From: an uncultured Lachnospiraceae bacterium
GTDB taxonomy: Bacteria > Bacillota > Clostridia > Lachnospirales > Lachnospiraceae
Direction of reading: 5' to 3'
Assembly: GCA_900318375.1 (NCBI GenBank)
Contig: ONKG01000010.1
Location: 1-64,000 of the forward strand
Length of the DNA stretch: 64,000 bases
Every line of letters starts with the position of its first letter. Within the stretch, counting starts at the first letter, position 1. The notes beneath the pieces are model-generated. The model was not told where the DNA came from, made no database searches, and saw only the letters and a program-made list of their open reading frames with translations. Positions 23,387 through 31,631 of this stretch are shown here, piece by piece. The translations under genes were made by a program, and so were the position numbers.

Positions 23387-25486
23387 ATGAAGTTTTTTTG
23401 TCCCGCCTGCGGCGGTCCCAATGAAGCACATTCTGAAAACGAAAGGATCCGGTGTGCCTGGTGTGGAACGGTGATCAGCCTGCGCGCAGCCGTGATCTCT
23501 GAAAACCACGCCTCTCCGGAAGGCAGGCCGGTGAATCGGGGAGCTGAGGCTTCGCCGAAGCCGGGAGCCGGGCCGGTAAATCGGGGAACTGAGGCTTCGC
23601 TGAAGCCGGGAGCCGGGCCGGCAAATGCGGGGGGTGATTCTTCACTGAAGCCGGGAACCGATCTTCCTGCAGGAACTGTTTCTTCGGAAACAGCTGCCGC
23701 GGCTTCTGATGCCGCAAAAGCATCCATAGACGCAGCCGCGGCTATACTGGAAGCTGCCAGAAAAAGCGGCGCCAATCTGGATCCGGAATGGACAGCCGGC
23801 ATACTGGCGGAAGCTGCGAAAGCAGCCTCGACAGCCACAGCGGCAGCAGCGGCTGCAAAAGCCGCCGAAGAAGCCGCCGCAGCAGCGGCAGCGGCGGCTG
23901 AAAAGGCAGCAATGCCTGGAATGCCTGTGGAATCGCAGACGAAAGCGCAGCCGGTGCCTTCGGGGGATTCAATGACAGCCGGTACGGCACGGGCGGCAGC
24001 CGGAGCAGCCGGGACAGCGCAGGCGGCAGCGGGAGCAGTGCAGGCGGCAGCGACGGGCGGACTGCAGACAAGAGGAAGTGCAGCAGCACAAAACAGGACA
24101 GCCGGAGGTGTACAGACGGCAGCGGGTGGCGGACTGCAGACAAGAGAAACTGCAGCAGCACAAAACAGTACAGCTGGGGCTGCACAGGCAGCTGCGGGTC
24201 CTCGTTACGAGTGGAGAAAATTTGCTGACAATAAGACAGGCATTGTCCTTGCGAAAGCGATTGTGCCTGAGTCTTTTTCATCCGGGGGAAATCTGCTGCA
24301 GGCCTGGCAGAGCGATCTGGTTCCATTCACTGCATCCTTCCAGGCATCCAGTCCGGACAGGCGTATCCTGTTTTCCACAACCTCAGGGGAAATCTTCATC
24401 TGGTATCTGAACCCGCTGATTCGGTCGTTTGCAAAGAAGACACCGAATGTGATCCTGTCATCGTTTCGTGAATTCATCGAGCCGGATGAATATCTGCATC
24501 AGTATGCACAGCGGATGGCGGGCATGCCCCTGACACCGACTGCGAGGGCAAAGCTTCCCAGCGCATACGGCAAAGACCTTGCAGGTGAGAGACAGCGTCT
24601 GCTTCAGTATATCGAAGAGCATATGATCAACATCAGTGTCCGTGAAACCATCTCCACGTGTTACTGTGATGCTTTTTTGTACAGGTATGAGGGGGTGGCC
24701 AACGGCAGGAGGATCGTCGTCCTTGCGGGATGTGATTACAAAGGAACCGAATCTTATGACGCAAATGGCGGCCCGGCAGGAATGGGCCTGCTTTCCATGG
24801 GATTGCAGGGAGGACTGCTCGGCCAATTTATGCGCAATAAGACGGAAAAGACATCCGGGTACACCGGAGGCGGTTACAGGGGCAATGGCCCCATGGTGTC
24901 ACCGACGGGTGTCGGAGCGGGAAATATCCCCTTCGGACACGGGAAAGAACATGGAAAACAGGTAGATCTGATCAACTGGGGAAGTGAGAGATTATACTTT
25001 ATGGCGGCGCCTATCGAGGCGGAAAAAGCCGCTACGGAGGCTTTTCTGCGCTTCGTCGGAAGTATCACGCCCGATCCTGCGCTCTGGAAGCAGCGTTCAC
25101 TCCTGGTCGAGCAGAAGCATCAGAGCCGCATTCTGGAAGCACAGCAGCTTCACAGCCAGGCTGTGCAGATGCAGATTCAGGCTCAGCAGCGCCAGCGGGA
25201 ACTGCAGAGACAGATTCAGGCCAACAATGAGGAAATCTCGCGGGGGATCATGGACAGCTGGGAGAAGCGGAGCGCCTCCCAGAGCCGCATCAGCGAAAAC
25301 TGGTCTCAGGCGATCCGGGGCGTCGATACCTATAGTACACCTTCCGGAAGAACCGTAGAGGCAAGCGTCAGCGCGGATCATGTCTACCAGAACCGCTATG
25401 GCGATACGATAGAGGTCTCCGGGCCGGCTTTGGATGATGAGCTTGTCACCTCCCTCGATTGGACTAAACTTAATCGGGAGAACTAA
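23387..25486 (+). CDS. Zinc-ribbon protein with Ala-rich low-complexity region
   Basis: A 699-residue protein. It opens with a zinc ribbon (CPACGG ... CAWCG, residues about 5-30). Residues about 40-270 are a low-complexity stretch rich in Ala, Gly and Thr with several short repeats (GAGPVNRGTEASLKP; GAAQAAAG). The remaining 430 residues look folded (YEWRKFADNKTGIVLAKAIVPESF onward) and end in a Gln-rich coiled-coil (QMQIQAQQRQRELQRQIQ). No membrane helix is evident. An ATG at 23381 abuts the GGAAAGGAG site, so the ATG at 23387 (spacing six) is preferred. No known function; similar head architecture occurs in the gene at 40885. Confidence 0.7.
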   Translation: MKFFCPACGGPNEAHSENERIRCAWCGTVISLRAAVISENHASPEGRPVNRGAEASPKPGAGPVNRGTEASLKPGAGPANAGGDSSLKPGTDLPAGTVSSETAAAASDAAKASIDAAAAILEAARKSGANLDPEWTAGILAEAAKAASTATAAAAAAKAAEEAAAAAAAAAEKAAMPGMPVESQTKAQPVPSGDSMTAGTARAAAGAAGTAQAAAGAVQAAATGGLQTRGSAAAQNRTAGGVQTAAGGGLQTRETAAAQNSTAGAAQAAAGPRYEWRKFADNKTGIVLAKAIVPESFSSGGNLLQAWQSDLVPFTASFQASSPDRRILFSTTSGEIFIWYLNPLIRSFAKKTPNVILSSFREFIEPDEYLHQYAQRMAGMPLTPTARAKLPSAYGKDLAGERQRLLQYIEEHMINISVRETISTCYCDAFLYRYEGVANGRRIVVLAGCDYKGTESYDANGGPAGMGLLSMGLQGGLLGQFMRNKTEKTSGYTGGGYRGNGPMVSPTGVGAGNIPFGHGKEHGKQVDLINWGSERLYFMAAPIEAEKAATEAFLRFVGSITPDPALWKQRSLLVEQKHQSRILEAQQLHSQAVQMQIQAQQRQRELQRQIQANNEEISRGIMDSWEKRSASQSRISENWSQAIRGVDTYSTPSGRTVEASVSADHVYQNRYGDTIEVSGPALDDELVTSLDWTKLNREN

Positions 25487-25563
25487 GGGAAGTTATTAAG
25501 GAAAATAGATTTGACGGATTACAATAACGATGGAAAAACAGAACTGCAGGGAGCAGCGGCAGG

Positions 25564-26232
25564 TTATATAATTTCCAGACCGGCCAGGCACTCAAGCCAT
25601 CTCGCGGCTATTGTCTTATGTCCCTGTGCCGTCGGATGGGAACCGTCAAGTGTCTCATATTGTGCTGTACCCATGCCGAGATCTGCAAGAAAACACTGAT
25701 TCTCCTGCGCCACCCATCTGATCACATCGTTGTAATATTCAAGTCCGATGCCTGCCCAGTACTCGGGAAACTGCCAGTCCGGCATGCCTTTTATTTCTGT
25801 GCGCATGAGAGTCCCGCAGACTATTTTTGCAAGCGGATAGTATTGTCTGATGGTTTTCAGCATCACGTCGTAGGAATCCTCAAAACCATATGTATCCAGG
25901 CTGGAGATCAGTTCTGTACCGCTTCCGAAATCGTTAAATCCGGCATAAATCAGAATGTAATCCGGAACATTTTCCTGCCTTCCGAGATTCCGCAGGCGCT
26001 CCTCGCATGCGCACGAAGGAAAAGCTTCTCCTGTAACTCTGCTTCCGGAATACGAATTGTTTACACACAAGCGGGCATGCATGTTTTGGATAACCCTGGC
26101 CCACCAGGTATCGGAGACGCTGTTCAGTCCGTTTACCCTCTGCATATTTTGATCATAGAACACGGAGTAGCCCGGAGGATTATAGCCCCGGAACGTGCTT
26201 ACTGAATCTCCCAGAATAGATACTAGTTTCAT
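25564..26232 (-). CDS. SGNH/GDSL-family hydrolase
   Basis: A 222-residue protein with the SGNH blocks: ILGDSVSTF near the N-terminus (block I, nucleophile Ser), YSGSRV (Gly, block II), YAGFNDFG (Asn, block III) and DGSHPTAQGH (catalytic Asp and His, block V). These enzymes are esterases or lipases acting on acetylated sugars or lipids. No signal peptide, so cytoplasmic. A longer frame starts at 26271, but the ATG at 26232 has a GAGGGGG site and begins directly with the fold. Substrate unknown. Confidence 0.88.
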   Translation of the reverse strand: MKLVSILGDSVSTFRGYNPPGYSVFYDQNMQRVNGLNSVSDTWWARVIQNMHARLCVNNSYSGSRVTGEAFPSCACEERLRNLGRQENVPDYILIYAGFNDFGSGTELISSLDTYGFEDSYDVMLKTIRQYYPLAKIVCGTLMRTEIKGMPDWQFPEYWAGIGLEYYNDVIRWVAQENQCFLADLGMGTAQYETLDGSHPTAQGHKTIAARWLECLAGLEII

Positions 26233-26351
26233 TCTGTCTGTCCCCCTCTTGACGTAGTTCCTGCAAATCATTGCTTTTTGCTAATATATCATGTCATTAC
26301 GGCGCTGTCATCTGTCAGCGGCTGAACATAGCGAGTCACGGGGGACGGGTC

Positions 26352-26425
26352 ATGAGTCACGGGGGACGGTTCTGAAAAACTCATTGCGAGCAATGAGTTT
26401 TTCAGAACCGTCCCCCGTGACTCAT
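26352..26425. repeat. 36 bp perfect inverted repeat
   Basis: Arms at 26352-26387 and 26390-26425 are exact reverse complements with a two-base loop; each contains GTCACGGGGGACGGTTCTG. An extra half-copy GAGTCACGGGGGACGG precedes it at 26333. The motif GGGGACGGTTCT recurs at 62586 and 63535. A short T-run follows. The 330 bp around it (26233-26563) holds no other recognised feature except the promoter region of the NADAR gene. Confidence 0.85.
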
Positions 26426-26563
26426 TTTTGCGAGGCGCTCGGAGTTGTAACCGGTCAGGAACCGGGGGTGTGCTTTCGTTGTAAACTCCTCTTCAGAGCG
26501 TTATAATAAATATATATTTGGATATGACCTCGTTGTTTTTTGTTTGAGAGGAGGTAACACATT

Positions 26564-27619
26564 ATGGCAGATCTGGCTGGAGAAAATATTCTCATCTTCA
26601 AAAACCCGGAGGATGAATGGGGAGAATTCTGCAATCAATATCCGGCTCCCTTTACTTATATGGGAACCCGCTTTGAGACTGTAGAACAGTTCCTCTATTA
26701 CATGAAGGCCGTCTTTGGACGCAGTAAGGCAACTGCGGAAAAGATTCTTGCCTGCGGCGGGGATTCCGCTGCCCTGATCAAAGCCTCCAAAAAGCAGCGT
26801 GTTCTGGAAAGCAACAGCTGGGATGCTGTCCGCCAGCAGATCATGCGTCTGGGCATGCGCCAGAAATTCCTGCAGAATCCGGAACTGCGCAATAAACTTC
26901 TCGGTACAGGATACAGTCTGCTGGTGGAAATCCCGAAAGAAGGCCTGCTTGGCCGCATCTTCCCCGGAAATGAGGAATGGGTCAGGGATCCGGGGAAATG
27001 GAAAGGCAGGAACCAGACAGGAAAAGCTTTGATGCAGGTGCGCACAGATCTGAGATGTGCGGATCGTCTTGTTGAGGCCGATGAAGCATATGTTTTTCCG
27101 AAAAAGCCTTTCATCCTTCAGACTCCGATCGGGCAGATGACCCTGAAGGAGATTTCCATGCTTCCGGGTGCCCGGGAATCTGTTCGCGCCTATGCAGAGA
27201 CCGCCCAGCAATTTATGGAGCTGTTTCTTGCCAATGCAGATGACTTTATCAGCCGCAATAAAATTTCTCTTGTGAAAATGGAGCAGGCTATCGCAAGCAA
27301 TGCGGCAGAAGTTCAGGAGGCCTTGAATCGTGCTCAGAGCAGGGCTGCGGCAGGAAACATGAAGAGTGCGGAGGCTGAACCGGAGACCGGAACAGAAGAA
27401 AATACAGGTCCGGATACTGCAGGAGGATCGGAGGCGGAAGCCGGAACGGATATGAATATGGGAACAGAGGCGGGCTCTGAGGCAGAGTCGATTTTTGACT
27501 CTTCATCGGAAAGCGCACAGGAAGCAGCCCTCGAAAAGCATCCGGATGACATCCCGGGTGAAGGCTTTTATGAGCTTCTCTATGATCTGGATGAAATGAT
27601 GAAGCTGGGGATTATTTAA
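26564..27619 (+). CDS. NADAR-domain protein with acidic C-terminal tail
   Basis: A 351-residue protein. Residues about 10-165 match the NADAR (YbiA/RibX) fold: FCNQYPAPFTYMGTRFETVEQFLYYMKA, KFLQNPELRNKLLGTG and the final DPGKWKGRNQTGKALMQVR. Related enzymes are N-glycosidases that remove damaged riboflavin intermediates or ADP-ribose. Residues about 180-265 look helical; the last 80 are a Glu/Ala/Gly-rich disordered tail, ending in a short helical motif (GFYELLYDLDEMMKLGII). Usual NADAR proteins are about 160-190 residues, so the tail is unusual. AGGAGGT precedes the ATG. It stands alone. Confidence 0.8.
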   Translation: MADLAGENILIFKNPEDEWGEFCNQYPAPFTYMGTRFETVEQFLYYMKAVFGRSKATAEKILACGGDSAALIKASKKQRVLESNSWDAVRQQIMRLGMRQKFLQNPELRNKLLGTGYSLLVEIPKEGLLGRIFPGNEEWVRDPGKWKGRNQTGKALMQVRTDLRCADRLVEADEAYVFPKKPFILQTPIGQMTLKEISMLPGARESVRAYAETAQQFMELFLANADDFISRNKISLVKMEQAIASNAAEVQEALNRAQSRAAAGNMKSAEAEPETGTEENTGPDTAGGSEAEAGTDMNMGTEAGSEAESIFDSSSESAQEAALEKHPDDIPGEGFYELLYDLDEMMKLGII

Positions 27620-27787
27620 ATCCTGTCGATAAGTGCTGTTTATGAAATTGCTGAGTAATTAAGCGATAAAAATCAGATGTTAAGAGTCTTTCATCGGCGT
27701 GTTAAACGCAACGGCGATAGAATTGTTTTTGTAAAGAAAACGAGAGAGGCTGATTGTGTTAGCTGACCGGTGAAAGGAGAAGAGGAA

Positions 27788-28450
27788 ATGAAGAAAATTC
27801 ATACCTTTATTTTAACAATGATGATTTTTGTCATAACAGGGCTTTTCCCTGTTGCCGCATGGGCTTCACCCGGTCCGTCAGATTTTCAAGGCGCTGACCG
27901 GCAGTATAATACAAGTGCCGGGAAGGGCAGTGGTTCGTCTTCTGATGAAGGGTCGTCAATCTACATTCCGTCAGATGCGCATTACGTCAACGGGCATTAT
28001 TACAAAATGTATGAGATGGACTATACCTGGACAGAGGCGAAGGAGTATTGCAGCTCGCAGGGCGGGCATCTTATGACCATTACTACTTCGGAGGAGCAGG
28101 ATATTCTGCAAAACCTGGGACTTAAAAGCGGAACCAATTACTGGGTCGGGGCTACTGACAGTAAGAGAGAAGGAACCTGGAAATGGATAACCGGTGAAAC
28201 GTGGGACTATACTCATTGGGCTGCAGATCAGCCTGATAACTTTCAGCAGGTATCCAGGATCGAAGAGGATTATCTGCAGATCGTTGTTAACTGGGGAAAT
28301 GGATGGAATGATTCGGCGGATCAGCAGGACAGGACAGCAAAGATCGGCTTTATCTGTGAATGGGAACCGAACAGGAATGCGCAGGAAGACAATCCTTCTT
28401 CGGGCAGGGGAAGATTCCTCGAACAACTGCTGTCCATATTCCAGCTCTGA
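27788..28450 (+). CDS. Secreted C-type lectin-domain protein
   Basis: A 220-residue protein with a Sec signal peptide (IHTFILTMMIFVITGLFPVAAWA, cleavage near residue 25). A Ser/Gly-rich linker is followed by a C-type lectin fold at about residues 70-200: HYYKMYEMDYTWTEAKEYC, GGHLMTITTSEEQDIL, NYWVGATD, TGETWDYTHWAADQPDN and GFICEWE. Two of the usual disulfide Cys are present. Such domains bind carbohydrates or proteins. The frame opens at a GTG at 27770, but the ATG at 27788 has GGAGAAGAGGAA in front and begins the signal peptide. No anchor is visible, so it is likely released. Confidence 0.87.
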   Translation: MKKIHTFILTMMIFVITGLFPVAAWASPGPSDFQGADRQYNTSAGKGSGSSSDEGSSIYIPSDAHYVNGHYYKMYEMDYTWTEAKEYCSSQGGHLMTITTSEEQDILQNLGLKSGTNYWVGATDSKREGTWKWITGETWDYTHWAADQPDNFQQVSRIEEDYLQIVVNWGNGWNDSADQQDRTAKIGFICEWEPNRNAQEDNPSSGRGRFLEQLLSIFQL

Positions 28451-28932
28451 TACTGACCCCGGAATGCTGTTTTGTAAAATCAGCTTTACAGACCTTTCTA
28501 CGGAATGCGTTCTGACAAATCAAGTAAAACAGGATTTAAATCAGGATTTCTAAATAAGAGCAGAACGCTCAAAAACCAGGAAGGCTCAAAAATCAAGAAA
28601 AATTAAAATCTCAAAACTCAAGAAAGATTAAAATAAGGAACTTTCAACAATCCCGGTGCTGTTTTCAGTATAAACAAGGCACCGGGATTTTTTTATGGTA
28701 AAAATAGAATCTTAAAATAGCATCATAAAAGAGCATTTCTTATAAAATAACTTTGTATATAAAATAACTTTATATAAAGTGAAAAAACGGCTTGAGGAAT
28801 TTATCAAAAAAATGCTTCGAAAAGTGTATGACATACTTAACAGCCTTAATTATTAGCGCAGACTTTGATATAATAGATATATTCAGCAACCTGTAAACGC
28901 ATTCTCATCCTGACTGAATGGAGTGATTAAAA
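28451..28932. other. 480 bp AT-rich intergenic region with one terminator
   Basis: It holds the terminator at 28650-28694, low-complexity A-rich repeats (CTCAAAA, 28565-28640) and a repeated ATATAAAATAACTTT block near 28740-28780. The promoter of the Ldh_2 gene must lie at its right end. No gene is seen. Confidence 0.6.
28650..28694 (+). terminator. Rho-independent terminator
   Basis: ATCCCGGTGC and GCACCGGGAT form a perfect 10 bp stem, followed by eight T. Confidence 0.85.
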
Positions 28933-30048
28933 ATGACAGAGACAAGACCTTATGTGGACTGGAAACTTATGAATGATTTCATGGTTGATGTGTTTAAAAA
29001 ATATGGTGTTCCCGAAGAGGACGCTGCCATCTGCGCCGATGTTCTCCTTGAAAGTGACCGCCGCGGGATTGAGAGTCATGGATGCAACCGCTTTAAGCCG
29101 ATTTATCTGGATCGTATCAAGAAGGGTACGCTTCTTCCGAAGACAGATATTGAAATTGTAAAAGAAGGACCGACGACTGTTGTCATGGATGCCCATAACG
29201 GGATGGGCATGGTGGCAAGCCATAAGATGATGGAAATGCTGATCGAAAAGGCCGGAAAATACGGAATGGCCGGGGGTACGATCTTTAATTCCACTCATTA
29301 TGGAATTGCCGGTTATTGGACTGGAATGGCGGCAAAGGCGGGGATGATCGGTATCTCGGGAACCAATGCAAGACCGTCTGTGGCTCCGACCTTTGGCGTT
29401 GAGCCGATGATGGGAACAAACCCTATGACCTTTACGATGCCGACCGATGAAGAATTTGACTTTAATCTGGACTGTGCCACCTGTATCATCCAGAACGGCA
29501 AGATCGAGTTTTATGAGAGAATGGGCAAGCCCACACCGGAAGGATGTGTGATCGCCAAGGACGGCAGTGTCCCGACAGATTCCGGGACAATCCTCAGAGA
29601 GATGCGCAAAGGCAACGTAGCATTGCTTCCCCTGGGCGGACGCGGCGAGGCAACTGCGGGGTATAAGGGCTATGGATTCACGACAGCTGTGGAGATTCTC
29701 TCCAGCGCACTGTCGGGCGGTCCCTTTATGAAGGCTCTGAGCGGCGTTGCTGAAGACGGCAGCCCGCAGATGTACCGCCTCGGACATTTCTTCTTTGTCA
29801 TCAATCCGGAATTCTTTATGGGCCTTGAGACCTTCAGAAAGACGGCAGGGGATATTTGCCGCGGCCTCCGGGCTTCGCAGAAGGAACCCGGCGCGGAACG
29901 TATTTATACTGCGGGCGAGAAGGAATGGATTGCCTGGCAGGACCGCAGAAATAAGGGCGTCCCTGTCGGGGAGGCTATTCAGAAGGAACTGATCCAGCTT
30001 CGTGACGAGTGCGGCCTGACACAATATGTTTTCCCGTTTGAAAATTAA
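28933..30048 (+). CDS. Malate/L-lactate/ureidoglycolate dehydrogenase family (Ldh_2) enzyme
   Basis: A 371-residue NAD(P)-dependent oxidoreductase of the Ldh_2 family, which acts on 2-hydroxy acids such as malate, lactate, ureidoglycolate or 2,3-diketogulonate. Characteristic blocks: ADVLLESDRRGIESHG, GMVASHKMMEMLIEKA, NSTHYGIAGYW (catalytic His), GTNARPSVAPTFGVEPMMGTNP and GYGFTTAVEILSSAL. Length is slightly above the usual 340-360. GGAG precedes the ATG. The next genes are an AraC regulator and a Gfo/Idh dehydrogenase, so a sugar-acid or polyol substrate is plausible. The exact substrate is not readable. Confidence 0.88.
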   Translation: MTETRPYVDWKLMNDFMVDVFKKYGVPEEDAAICADVLLESDRRGIESHGCNRFKPIYLDRIKKGTLLPKTDIEIVKEGPTTVVMDAHNGMGMVASHKMMEMLIEKAGKYGMAGGTIFNSTHYGIAGYWTGMAAKAGMIGISGTNARPSVAPTFGVEPMMGTNPMTFTMPTDEEFDFNLDCATCIIQNGKIEFYERMGKPTPEGCVIAKDGSVPTDSGTILREMRKGNVALLPLGGRGEATAGYKGYGFTTAVEILSSALSGGPFMKALSGVAEDGSPQMYRLGHFFFVINPEFFMGLETFRKTAGDICRGLRASQKEPGAERIYTAGEKEWIAWQDRRNKGVPVGEAIQKELIQLRDECGLTQYVFPFEN

Positions 30049-30078
30049 GCAGGAAAGTATAAAAAGGGACGGGATTTT

Positions 30079-30246
30079 CTCCGGCATGCTTTGAAAGAGT
30101 GAAAAAAACGCTCGATAGCGTTTTTTTCACTCCGGATGTTTTTGCCGGAGCACAAACATCCCCTGATGTCAACGAGAAATCGTCTTCACGAATGTCTCGT
30201 TGACTATGCCTGCGCACAAGGTGCTCCGGCATGCTTTGAAAGAGTG
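30079..30246. repeat. 23 bp direct repeats flanking a structured 122 bp segment
   Basis: CTCCGGCATGCTTTGAAAGA and three further bases are identical at 30079-30101 and 30224-30246. Between them lie the 30098-30131 palindrome, GGATGTTT/AAACATCC (30134-30161), GTCAACGAGA/TCTCGTTGAC (30168-30204) and an outer pair GCCGGAGCAC/GTGCTCCGGC (30144-30153, 30221-30230). It ends ten bases before the AraC-family start codon. Confidence 0.75.
30098..30131. terminator. Bidirectional terminator-like palindrome
   Basis: AGTGAAAAAAACGCT and AGCGTTTTTTTCACT are perfectly complementary around CGAT. The T-run is inside the arm. It sits 50 bases after the Ldh_2 stop. Confidence 0.7.
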
Positions 30247-30255
30247 GGAATTTTC

Positions 30256-31155
30256 ATGGAAAAAGTTGACAGGAAGCTGCAGGTACAGTGCTTCGTCAAG
30301 CATGATGCCGAGAATATTTTTACAGGAGACAATGTGCCTCGCCTTTTGTATGTCAGCAGGCAGAGACTGGATGCCAGCCGCCATCCCAGGATTATGCACG
30401 CACATCAGGAATATACGGAAGTAGTCCTGATCACGGAAGGCAGCAGTAATTATCTGATCGATGACCGGCAGTATGCAGTCAGGAAGGGAGACCTTCTGGT
30501 CTATAACCCGGGAATCGTCCACGACGAAGTTGCGGGGGAAGGCGCGGAGGTGGAAACCTGGTGCGTCGCAATCGGCGGCCTTCGGATGCCGGGACTTCCG
30601 AAGAACGCTCTGCTTCCGGCGGACAGGGGCTGCGTCTTCCGGGCAGATGTCCTGTTTGAAGAAATGAACAGTCTTTGCAATATCATGTTTCAGCTGCTGT
30701 CCGGGCAGTATGCGGGCGCGGCTACCTACTGCCACGGGCTGATGCTTTCATTCCTGTCCATGGCTCTGGCAGTCTCGGAGCATGAGGACCAGTCTCTGAT
30801 CGAGTCCGAAGAGGAGGACTCTGTGCTCGGAAACCGGGTCAAGCGGTATATAGACGCCCATTTCCGGGAGCCTCTGACTCTGCAGATGATCGCGGATGCA
30901 CTGAACGTGAGTACATATTATATGGCACATGTTTTCAAAGATATGAGCGGTTACGCGCCGATGACCTATCTGCAGAAGAGACGTGTAGGGGAGGCGCAGA
31001 CGCTTCTGATCCACACGGACCAGTCAATCTCGGATATTGCCTACAGCCTTGGATATGATGCCCAGAGCCATTTTAACCAGCAGTTCTCCAAACATGTCGG
31101 GATGCCGCCCGGGGAATTCAGAAAGCACTATGTTGTCGGAAAGAAAGGAAAATGA
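30256..31155 (+). CDS. AraC-family transcriptional regulator
   Basis: A 299-residue regulator. The N-terminal half is a cupin-like ligand-binding domain (MHAHQEYTEVVLITEGSS, then VRKGDLLVYNPGIVHDE). The C-terminal 100 residues hold two AraC helix-turn-helix motifs (LQMIADALNVSTYYMAHVFKDM and ISDIAYSLGYDAQSHFNQQF). A longer frame begins at 30136, but that part lies in a repeat element and has no ribosome site; the ATG at 30256 (MEKVDRKLQ) is preferred although its own site (GGGAA) is weak. It probably senses a sugar or sugar acid and controls the adjacent dehydrogenases; this is inferred from position. Confidence 0.88.
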   Translation: MEKVDRKLQVQCFVKHDAENIFTGDNVPRLLYVSRQRLDASRHPRIMHAHQEYTEVVLITEGSSNYLIDDRQYAVRKGDLLVYNPGIVHDEVAGEGAEVETWCVAIGGLRMPGLPKNALLPADRGCVFRADVLFEEMNSLCNIMFQLLSGQYAGAATYCHGLMLSFLSMALAVSEHEDQSLIESEEEDSVLGNRVKRYIDAHFREPLTLQMIADALNVSTYYMAHVFKDMSGYAPMTYLQKRRVGEAQTLLIHTDQSISDIAYSLGYDAQSHFNQQFSKHVGMPPGEFRKHYVVGKKGK

Positions 31156-31631
31156 CCGGACAGCAATATTCCGGAAACCGGCAAAACAGAAAGCGCAGGC
31201 GGATTCCGAAAGCAGGAAAAACAGGCAGTGCAAATGAAATGAGAGAGCAGTCCGATTTGTCCGATCAGAGCTGCAAAAACAATATTTTGAAAATGAAAAG
31301 CGGAAAGTAGGGCTGAAAGGCTGTAAAACAAGGGATTGTTACCGGCTGTCAAAATGAGTAAAAGCAAGATTTTTAAAGCGTAAACGGCAGCCTGTGAGCT
31401 ATCATGGTTACAGTGAAAAACAGGAATGCAGCACACAATGCTGCGGAACAAAAAAGAAATGCAGACCTTCAGGATTTGCAATATGGTTCAGTTCCTGTGG
31501 CAGTAATCGTTTTAAGTCAAAAGTAACAGTTTACAACAGTAATAGTTTATAAGTAAAAAAGAGAAAACCAATCAAAGGGTAAGGAAAAACCAATCAAAGA
31601 TGCACGGATGTGCAGCAGAAAGGAGAGAAAA
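31156..31631. other. 475 bp intergenic region without recognised gene
   Basis: A-rich sequence after the AraC gene. No terminator, repeat or ORF stood out. The promoter of the Gfo/Idh gene presumably lies at its right end. Confidence 0.5.
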
